From Hysterangium stoloniferum (Eukaryota; Basidiomycota; Agaricomycetes; Hysterangiales; Hysterangiaceae): a stretch of 64,000 nt of DNA. The position numbers and the translations under genes were made by a program. This document shows positions 55,026 through 64,000 of this stretch, piece after piece. The notes under the pieces are model-generated. The model ran no database searches. It saw nothing but the letters and a program-made list of their open reading frames with translations, and was not told the origin of the DNA. The stretch covers positions 1 to 64,000 of the forward strand of contig WHVD01000145.1 in the NCBI GenBank assembly GCA_015178975.1, written 5' to 3'. Within the stretch, counting starts at the first letter, position 1. The number at the start of each line of letters is the position of its first letter.

Positions 55026-57035
55026 ATGTTAAATATTCTTACATTTGCATCTGCTCTCTTGTTTGGATATTTTCTTTGGCAGCGCTATTTTATTCAGACA
55101 ATACGATCACCTCCTGGACCTAAGCCCGCATTCCTATTTGGGCATACGTTTCAAATACCTAAGACGAAGACTTGGCGATACTTTGAGCAACTCGGATTTA
55201 AATACGGTTGGTCACTTGCCCTGTAGCGATTGAAGTCTCAATAATGTTCTCCGTAGGACCGATTGTTAAACTTTCACTTGCTGGCGATGATATTGTAATT
55301 CTAAATGACCCGAAGGACGCCGAAGAACTTGTGGGTCCCTTCTGGTGTGCTAGTTTATAGTATTTTTACTGAAAGGCGTCGTGGGTAAATGTTTCAAAGC
55401 TGGCGCGTAGATCACACAATTACTCTTCTAGAAAGCCTTTAGTCTACGCCGGAAGGCATCTATCTCACAACAAAGTGTGTCCCTCAGACAGGATGAAGAA
55501 TAATGCAACTGATACCGGGATTACCCATAGAGATTGGTGCTCCTTCCATACGGTCCCTTGCTTAAAAAGCAGCGTCTAGCATTCCACCAAATGCTGCAGC
55601 CAAGAGGTAAATTGGTTCTTGCTGTCAAGATATACTCAGCGAAACATTATATTTGAAGTTATGGATGGATACCAACCCATGCAACTTACTGAGTGCTCAA
55701 AATTACTATTTGATACGTTAACGGCTCCCCAAGAAAGCTTCCTCAATGTCAAGCGGTTTTCTGCTTCGCTGGTTTTCACGTTGGCATACGGAAGACGACT
55801 TTCGCCAAACGATGAGGACTTGAAAGAAGTACTGGATATTTTAGACAATTTCATTGACGATTGCTATCCCGGAAGACATCTTGTAGATACTTTCCCTATT
55901 TTGGATAGCCCCTGGGTTCCCGACTTCGTAGCTACTTGGCGAGCCAAGGCCAAAAAGAAACACGAAAGAGAAATCGGCGTTCGTTTATTTTCCCTTCCTT
56001 TTGCTTTAATTCCAATGACGAGCTGACTCAATCATATCTCGCAGTTCTATCTTCGTCTACTAAACGAGGTGAAATATCGCATGGATTCGGGTGAAACCCA
56101 ACTAGAATGTTTCTCAGCACGTCTTTGGAGCGAACAGCCAAAACACGGTCTTGATGCAGAATCTATGGCATATGTTGCAGGTTCTGCGTTCGAAGCTGGC
56201 ACAGGCACAACTTCAGGAACCATGTTATTCTTCTTCATGGCGATGATCTTGTACCCACAAGTACTAAAAAAGGCTCAAAAAGAAATCGACGATGCTCTGG
56301 GGGATGCAGACGGTCCACCCACCTTTTCCCATATGCAAAATTTGCCATACTCCATCGCTTTGTGCAAAGAAGTGTTTAGGTAGGTCAGCTGTCCATTCGT
56401 TCTGTTTCTCTCTAATGTACAATCGTTATTAGGTGGATTCCTGCTGCACCTGGCGGTTTTCCACATTACTCAGACAATGAGGACATCTATAAAGGATATG
56501 ACATCAGAGCGCATACTATGATCATACCTAACATTTGGGCAATGCAGCACAATCCCTCAATCTTCGAAAATCCGATGACATTCAAGCCCGAACGTTTCTT
56601 GAGAGACGGGGGGGTCCAACTAAGTGATTTGACAGAAGGACACTACGCATTTGGGTTTGGACGACGGTGGGTTACGTTACACAGGCCTAACACGTTGGCT
56701 TTAGCTCATTTTTCAAGGACCCAGGATATGTCCAGGTCAGCATTTGGGAGCCAGAAGCGTATGGATAGGCATTGTACAGCTTATATGGGGGTTTAATATG
56801 ACCCGCGCCGTCGACAGAGATGGACACGATATCCCTATAAGCACAGACGCTGTTACCTCGGGTATAAATATGTGAGTTTCATTTACAGACACGCAAGAGG
56901 ACTCCCTTATGTCTTATTCACAGAGAGCCTGAACCTTTCGAGATGAAGATAACACCGCGATCTGAGCAACATGCCCTTCGAATAAAAGATCTATGGAAAG
57001 AGCACGAATCAACAATCATGGCGGGATCTGGTTAG
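55026..57035 (+). CDS. Cytochrome P450 monooxygenase 2
   Basis: A second P450, on the opposite strand to P450 1. Exons join from ATG 55026 to TAG 57033-57035. Visible parts: an N-terminal anchor (MLNILTFASALLFGYF), SPPGPKPAFLFGH, ELLARRSHNYSSRKPL across an intron, a C-helix YGPLLKKQRLAFHQ, an I-helix AFEAGTGTTSGT, a K-helix CKEVFRW (ExxR), a PERF segment FKPERFL and the haem loop FGFGRRICPGQ, reconstructed across the intron at about 56668-56727. I saw no broken junction. It is probably active. The substrate is unknown. It shares a family feel with P450 1 but differs clearly in sequence. Confidence 0.88.
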
Positions 57036-57178
57036 ACCTTTGAATTTAGATTTTTATGTGAAGGGCAGAGGGCTAGTCTGGTTATCCGCACGAAGTAGCA
57101 AAAGCCACCTTTCAAATATATTTAACTATATCGTTGAACGACTGTTGATCATAAGTTGCACTTGATGCATCTGCGTAA

Positions 57179-59070
57179 TTACATAAGAGGGCGAGCGATG
57201 ACTTTGGGCAGATAATACTCGGGCCCTGCAACTAAATCTCGAGATAACGTAATAGCTTCCCACCCAGAACTCTTCAGGAGATCAAAGATATGCTCTTTCG
57301 TTCGTTCTTGAGAGTTAAAGTGGACTAACATCTAAAAAAATCGATTATCAATCTTAAGCTGCGGAAAGCCGAACAGAACAACCAACACTTAGGTCCGTAA
57401 CATAGGGCATCGGGTTAGCTGGCCCCATATTTGCCAACAATGGTGCCGGCGGATATACTTCATTATCACCAGCAACCGCGCATGAATATGGCGTCATATG
57501 ATCGACCACTACAAGGCTCGTCATTGAAGTCGACGCCTCCCTGAGCCGCGCAACAATCTGTTGAGCATATTTATCCGACCAGTCATGTAATATCTGCTTC
57601 AATATAAATACAGCTGCATTTTTGACAGGCTGTTCAGTGAAGAAGTCGTGTGCTTTATATGCTGTGCTCAATGGCAGTGTCTCCCTAGAGATAGCACGAA
57701 AACTCACTTTGAAAAATTACTTGGCCGCAAGAAATAGCCTCTGGGAAAACGCTATTCCAATGCTAGAAGCGCTTATTTAGAATATGGTTACACTTAGACA
57801 TATAATGCATACTTTATAAGCATTTTCAAGGACAGGAGCTCTGTCTTGAATGACGAATTTGAGATGGGGAAAAGCCCGAGCCAGAACCAGACACGAGACG
57901 CCTATCCCCCCGCCTACGTCCACAACAATGCTTCCAGGGGTTAAACTGCCCCAATCGAAGTCTAAAGCAACACCACTATTATTCCCTCTTCTCATCTTGT
58001 CAAAGCGCCTACTTACCTTGCAACAGTGAATTCTCAGATTGCGTGCTGTTCACACCGGCCATGGCCACGCCAAAACGACGAAGTCTCAACGCATTGTGAG
58101 ATTCTTCAAACCAAGACCAAATTGTTTTATCTGTATTAAAAGCTCGACACATCGGACTCGCATTGGGTTCCTCGGAATGAGCGGTAGTTTGGTCAGAGAG
58201 CGTCTCCCATATATAGGCAGCCCCTTTCGCATCTTCATCTGCACTGATTAATAAATAAGTCAGTACGCGCATAGATAATCGCTGAGCATTAACCTACCAG
58301 TGTGTAACAAGAGCAGCCATTCCAGTTGTTCCATCATATTTTTCTAGTGGGCTTTAGTTGATTAATATATTCAGTACAACTACGCAATATCATTGGAGAA
58401 CATGAGCCTACTTCTTCAGAATTTCGTCGGGTGCCTTCATGGTGTCCACCAAACTAGAGAGTCGATTATTGGTGAAGACGTCAGGAGATAACTCTCTAAA
58501 AATATGATGTGTGCATAAGAATCGCAAGATACGTGCTGAACACCCATAAGATGATTTACACAGAATCAAACTGGATAAAGCATGCCTAGTTTTCCCGAAT
58601 CAATTCCATTTTTCTCAGATATTTGTTTCGTGTGTAAGCCCTGCCGCCATAAAGTCGATATGATTTCTTGCGTATATGGCAACATATCAATAAACATACC
58701 TCTGGCCCAGCAGTACGAAGGATTTCTGGAACGTTGGCTTCAATAGCGACTCGTAAAGCTGCGGATAGATAGTACTATTAACAGAATTAATTTACTATCA
58801 CAGATGTATTGTAATGCGTATTAGTACCGAAGTGCCTGCTGTAGCAATAGTGATGGATGGCGGTCTGACGAGAGCAACAAGGTGCAAAGCTGCAGCAAGC
58901 AAAGTCGAGGAAGCCTCAGAAATAACAGGGTCTGCCCTAATCTGTTCAGATTCGGGGGTGAAAGGGTCTTCTAGCGAGGGAAAGTCAACACCACGAGCTG
59001 CGCAAACCCCTTCAATGCGTTTGACAGAGGCTACGAGCAGGTCCGTGAGTTGGTTCATAGGCGAAGTCAT
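57179..59070 (-). CDS. SAM-dependent O-methyltransferase
   Basis: A small-molecule O-methyltransferase of the COMT-like fungal type. Read from ATG 59070 (MTSPMNQLTDLL) to TAA 57179-57181, it has an N-terminal helical dimerisation part, the SAM-binding glycine loop VVDVGGGIGVSCLVLAR near 57900-57945 and the LHDWSDKYAQQIV segment near 57570-57600 that carries the usual catalytic His. It ends ...PKVIARPLM. Several short introns. It is convergent with P450 2 (143 bp between the ends), which supports a shared pathway. The methyl acceptor cannot be inferred. Confidence 0.88.
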
Positions 59071-59638
59071 CTGTGGGCCTGAGAGGTATAGTAGCCAAAG
59101 GAAGGAATAGTCCAAATATATATACTTCAAGGTCATCCGCCTGTATCGGAATGCCGGAGGGAACATTAAGTCCACAGGTACCACAGTTATATTTAACTGT
59201 TATTTTCCAAATGATATTTATTGTAACCATAGAGAGGTCTACTGCAACGAACCCCATCGGGAACGTGGAATATAGCATGTCGCTCCGCTGCTGGGTGTCC
59301 GCCATTTCAAAACAAGCAAGTATCATAAAATGCCCGGAGTAAATGAACCAGTGTACAAATAAATAAAGGCCATGTACACATGTATGTAACAACAGACATT
59401 AGACCTCGCTACCTTGGTGACAGACCTCGGTCGAAACATAAATACCATCAATATTACGCTTGAAACCATTCTTTGAAATGTCAAGCTCATAGCTATCTCG
59501 ATCCATAGTCTGCAGAAATCGTTTAGGTTCAGATATCGTAGTTGACAACTTGAAGAGGAGGTCTCACCGAATCACCGGCTGCAGCCAATATGGTCTGGGT
59601 AATGGGTTATTTAGGAAGATGGACAGCATAAATGATGG
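59071..59638. other. Spacer upstream of the O-methyltransferase
   Basis: Promoter region of the O-methyltransferase and 3' end of the next minus-strand gene. No separate gene is supported. Confidence 0.45.
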
Positions 59639-61092
59639 TTATCCTACAGATTTGTGTTGGTTTGAGATAGCAGTTTGTGAGGCGTTCGGTGCAGTAAATC
59701 GGCCCATAGATGGGAACGTATCTTTGCCAGTGGGTCCACTGGCAGGTAGCTTTAGCGTACTCAAACCACTATTGTTCCAGCCTTGACGCATGTTTAAGGT
59801 TGACATGAGAGAGTTCGTGTAGAGTTTAGAAAGGGGGACGCCAAACGCCAAGTGCCTATGTAAAAAGGGTTGTCAACATTGAAAGAACAACAATGAGAAA
59901 ACTGACATTGAGGTATTTGACACTAAGTATGCGATTACGACAGCTAGCGCACATGCGCTAGTTAAAAGACCAGTCTGAACCGTTGCTAAAGATGACTTAG
60001 TATCTCCCAGGGGCTCTGGCGCAAAGAGAAGATACCTCGTATAATCTTACTGACAATATCGTCTGTTGAGGAGAACCCTGTCTTACGCCTTCGCTGTGTG
60101 TCTGTTAAAATGGTATATACTTCCATAAGTTGCATTACTAACCAGGTAAACCACGAGAATGATGGTAATTCCTAGATCGGTGGCCACGCTGCCTACTAGC
60201 CAAATCAAGGCCGCCGATTTCACCTTGGTAAGTTCGGCAAGTTGGTGAACAATCTCTCCCCAAACGGCAGTGGCTATGCTCGCGACTATAAAAACCATGA
60301 GGGCTGATTATTTCACGAGAATAAGAACGTACGCATTTGGACGACGGATAAAAAGAAGATCCCAGCGGAGAACCACACGGTGTTTGTTAGGACAGAAATA
60401 CGCCACGCGAAGAAACTTTGCACGATCCAACTCGTAATGCCCTGAATTGCACATTCAGGCCAACTTGAACGAATAATATGAAGAGTGGGGGTTAATTACA
60501 GTTAGCAGAGGATCTATGGTGGGAGAAGCCTAATTAGCCAATTCCTTTAGAAGCATGGTAGTGGTCAACTGACAGGGAGCAATGCCGACATTGACTATGC
60601 CGATCGCAATAAAATTACCTAGTGTAGGAAATGTCATGAAAGAACATGATAAATTTATATGAGGCACATACCGAACGACAAAACAAGATAGTCGTAAGTC
60701 ATCAAAATATCGAAGATAGTACTGAGAGTATCCAAAAACAAAAGAAGCAACACCTAAGTGGATTCAGTAAACTCAAAGGCGCTTAGTATCAACGCATTCA
60801 CCACAGCTTTAATCCAATTTCGATCTCTAACAGTACCTGATGTCAATCCTGTAAATGGAAAATGTTTGAACACGAACTTTTTGTACCACAAAAAGTATAG
60901 ATAGCATTGGACCACCATGATGCCATAAAAGAACACGTTGATGATTGTGCCCATGAGTATCGGCCCGAGGCTGTTGAGGCATGTTAATATTAATTAAAGG
61001 GAGTTCCTTTCATCGCATTAAACTTACATTAAACCTAGCGGTGGGGGGGCGGGTGCCGGGTCGGGGAGGCTTCCTGTGGTCGGTGATGACAT
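59639..61092 (-). CDS. Seven-helix membrane protein, DUF6534-like
   Basis: A multi-pass membrane protein of a family expanded in mushroom-forming fungi, function unknown. Exon 1 (61092-61028) encodes a Pro-rich start, MSSPTTGSLPDPAPAPPPLG. Later exons give ILGPILMGTIINVFFYGIMVVQCYLYF, DTLSTIFDILMTYDYLVLSFG, GITSWIVQSFFAWRI, SAALIWLVGSVATDLGIT, TGFSSTDDIVSKIIR, ATVQTGLLTSACALAVVIAYL and a cytoplasmic tail with PLSKLYTNSLMSTLN. Stop at 59639-59641. Most junctions are in frame. The one near 60500-60600, between IAIGIVN and GITSW, is uncertain and may lose part of a helix. Confidence 0.75.
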
Positions 61093-62150
61093 CTTTGCCA
61101 ATTCGCTATTGTGAATAGTCGAGGGAGATGATTGAGTGCACGGAGCGAAGTCAGCAAAACTAGTTCTTATATGCACGGTTCCCCATTAGGTATCTTTATA
61201 TGGATGTCCACGGGATGTGTAATACATCTGTACGTTGTGCTCGGTTCCAAATGAATAAGTTTGCTGCATTTTCCCGGATATGGAAAAGAAATAGAACAGT
61301 GACTTTTGGAAGTTATATTTGGATAAGCGTGACAATCAGAAGATTAGGCACTCACGAGCGGAAGGCCTATCAAATCAAACTGTATTGAGCAGTTCGCTTA
61401 CACAGCATCAAATTTTCACCGCCTCCAAAAATAAACTCGATTTTTGTGAAAAGCTTCCTTACAAGCATTTCCTAAGTCAACAATGATGTTGGTAACACCT
61501 GCGTTGAGTAAGCTGTACGATTCGATCTAGTTAAACTAACATATATTGATCCCAAAAAGACAAAGCCCTAACCTCTAAATACTAAGAAACAGACAAACCC
61601 TGACTTTCAATATGATCCAAGTAAGATAGTTTGTACTGATCAGGTGGCGTAGTGGTGCCGCCGAGTAGTCCGTCGGTTCAACTCTCAGTGACACACAGTC
61701 TTTCTCATGATCTTGCGTTCATCCAACCACGGGAATGATCGTACATTGGTGTACCTGTTCAACTTTGGTGATATTCGGTTGAATCTAACGTTTCGGGCTC
61801 GGTCTGATTTTAACCTTGCTGCCCTCGAGACAACACCAAATCTGGTAAGATACAGATCATGTGATTCACGGATAGATCTCGGCTGTGCTGTAGGCGCCCG
61901 GTTGGAGATTTAACATGTCCCCCTCGGAGGTCATTATTCAATACATGATGATGATTCCTTCGCTCGAAGATGATGGTGTGAATAATGTTTGTATTCATAG
62001 AACCCTCAATTCTTTAAGGGCTGTTCCCCACATGGTCCCATCAGTTGCAGCCTCAATAGCTTCGCCTAAAGTAGCCCCGATTTGGTAACACTCCTAACCA
62101 CCTACATACCTACATATTACTCCTTGTACTCCCAGTTTGCATCTATCTCA
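61093..62150. other. Divergent intergenic region
   Basis: It separates the DUF6534-like gene (leftward) from the SDR gene (rightward) and should contain both promoters. No other gene is recognised. Confidence 0.5.
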
Positions 62151-63294
62151 ATGTCCAACCCAGCAAACACCACCCGTGTGGTCATCGTGACAGGTGCCGC
62201 TGGTGACCTGGGCTCCGCTATCGCTCAGCGCCTTGCCGGCGAAGGCTACAAGCTCTCCTTATCAGACCTTCCTTCGAGGAAGACGGAACTTCAGGCCGTG
62301 GCTGATGCTATCACCTCAGCTGGTGGGACCTCTTTCATTGTCACTGGCGACGTCACCAAAGAGGAGCAAGTCCAACATATTGTGGCCGAAACGGTGAAGC
62401 ACTTTAAACGACTAGACGTTGTAAGCTTCTTTGCTACGACTCTCGAAGATATTTGATTTCTGATTTTTTATGTAGATGGTATCAAATGTAGGCAAATTCG
62501 TTGGTGCTCCTGTGCAGGCTTGTACGAATTAATGTATCCCCTTCTCCTTCTCGGAGTCTTATCCTATCTATTTCAGTCGATGTCAACGTCTGGGATGACG
62601 TTATGAATGTTAATGTTAAGAGCATGATGCTCTGCTACAAGACGGCCGCTAACCAAATGGTTAAGCAACAAGAGACTGATAAGGCCAACAATATCAAAGC
62701 CAACTACCGTATAATTGGTTTGTCACTCTCATTACCTAACAGATATGTACTTTATGCATTTACCGCAGGAGGCTGCTCTGTCGCTGGTCTCACTGGTGCG
62801 CCACTGTGTGGCGCTTACGCTGCGTCCAAATTTGCCGTCCGAGGGCTAACTCAAGTAACTGGTAGCTGATTTCTTCATATTTGCATTTTGTTGCCCAAAT
62901 AACCATTTTAGCTGCCGAATTGGGCCCTCTAGGAATCACCGTTAATTCCTATGCCCCTGGATTCGTTGGGGGTACGAAGATGGGTAAGACCATTTAGATA
63001 CCATATATTGTGATCCGTTCATCAAGCTTGCACTTAGTGGACACCCTCGATGACACTATAACCAATACCTTCCAAATTCCTCAGGGCGCGTGGCGCGTCG
63101 CTGCCGTCGATTCGATCAAGTTGAAGCGCATGGGCGAAACCAAAAACATCGCTGCAATTGTCTCATATTTGGCTTCTCCGGATGCAGATTGGACTACCGG
63201 TAAGTAGAATAGAAGCGACGCATTAAATGACCAATTGATCGCCTTTTTGTGCAGGTCAAACTATCGCTGTCGATGGTGGTATGCATCTGGCGTG
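62151..63294 (+). CDS. Short-chain dehydrogenase/reductase (diacetyl-reductase/butanediol-dehydrogenase-like)
   Basis: A classical SDR, an NAD(P)-dependent alcohol/ketone oxidoreductase, substrate unknown. The Rossmann motif VTGAAGDLGSAIA is at about residues 14-26, followed by GDVTKEEQV, SNVGKF in place of the usual NNAG, NVNVKSMMLCYK, a Ser in GGCSVAG, the catalytic YAASK box, GPLGITVNSYAPGFV and the C-terminal TIAVDGGMHLA. Introns split the frame and can be joined (for example after KRLDV, and after GAPVQA to join FDVNVW). ATG 62151, TGA 63292-63294. It is the intact relative of the SDR remnant at 53744. Confidence 0.88.
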
Positions 63295-64000
63295 AAAATT
63301 TCCTGATGTAGCAATGTGGAACTATAGATTTAGTGAATCTTTGTTCTCGTAGCTAAGCATCTATTCGTATCTCAGGGCTCTTGCTTACATGTCCTTGAAT
63401 TTTGTGTGAAGTTGTCTCACTACATAAGTATCGGGTAAATTTACCATGAGACGGATTAGCGTTTTACTGGTATTTTGAGTAACACAGCACGTTGAGGCAG
63501 CCTGCCTTTTCTCACGTAAATCACTAAGCATCTGTAGGATCGATCGATCAGTTAATCTGCTTTATTATCCAACAAGTCGTAGGCAAATGAATCAAACATT
63601 CTGTGAGCCCATTGGACTCATCATGGCAGGTTTCAGCCGGTTGGTACGACTAGGCATCTCAGATCCGTATGCTCACAAGCGATGTGACCCAACCCTGAAC
63701 TCCAGTCAGTCAGTTCAATAATGATCACATCAGATCTTCTGAAGAACCGATATGCTTGATCGCTTAATCGTAACCCTCGACCTCGAAGCTAGCTCGGGAG
63801 ACTTAGGAAGAGCCCGTATGTTTGATCGCTTAATCGTGACCCTCGACCCCGCAGCCTGCCCCGGAGACCTAGGAAGTGAAATTTATTTGTAAGTACCGGA
63901 GCAATAAAACCGGCAATCACAAGTCGAATGTGAATCGCCTTTTAGTGCATGCGGCTACCCCCGATCTCGCATACAGTGTATACTCCGTATTTCAAGTTTT
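63295..64000. other. Intergenic region at the right edge
   Basis: No gene recognised. It contains the tandem repeat at 63751-63881. Confidence 0.5.
63751..63881. repeat. Two tandem copies of a 66-bp unit
   Basis: The unit begins TATG(C/T)TTGATCGCTTAATCG and repeats from 63817. The copies differ by several substitutions, so the duplication is not very recent. Confidence 0.75.

Overview
The window looks like chromosomal DNA of a mushroom-forming basidiomycete (Agaricomycete type). Genes are cut into many short exons by introns of about 50-60 bp. Conserved eukaryotic genes are present (SAC3, syntaxin, CCH1 calcium channel, mitochondrial EF-G), together with a membrane protein of a family typical of Agaricomycetes, P450s and LTR retrotransposons. 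No prokaryotic features were seen. Gene models were built by hand from splice signals, reading frame and family motifs.

Layout. 1-15.9 kb is a retrotransposon nest. A Ty3/gypsy element (minus strand) runs off the left edge. A Ty1/copia element (3741-15106, 188-bp LTRs, 5-bp target duplication) lies in an old CpG-depleted sequence. A second gypsy element (6611-13390, 265-bp LTRs, 4-bp duplication) is inserted in the copia reverse-transcriptase frame. Copia and the nested gypsy carry many TGA stops where CGA is plausible, and their LTR pairs differ mostly by CpG transitions. 15.9-17.7 kb holds an unrecognised stretch and an inverted truncated copy of the 5' end of SAC3.

17.7-24.3 kb: a syntaxin-like t-SNARE, a peroxisomal-type acyl-CoA synthetase and, convergent to it, an intact CofD/UPF0052-family gene. 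25.9-27.0 kb holds gene debris: an inverted fragment of the same acyl-CoA synthetase split by a solo LTR, then a 3' fragment resembling eIF2A. 28.4-30.2 kb: two tandem histidine-phosphatase (phosphoglycerate-mutase-like) units whose reading frames can be joined into one protein. 31.7-36.6 kb: full SAC3 (TREX-2 mRNA export). 36.6-38.8 kb: repeats, including a long imperfect inverted repeat. 38.8-49.4 kb: the CCH1-type calcium channel and mitochondrial elongation factor G, in the same direction.

50.8-63.3 kb has the composition of a secondary-metabolism neighbourhood: two P450s, an O-methyltransferase, a seven-helix membrane protein, an SDR oxidoreductase and a decayed SDR copy. No backbone synthase (PKS, NRPS or terpene synthase) is visible in the window.
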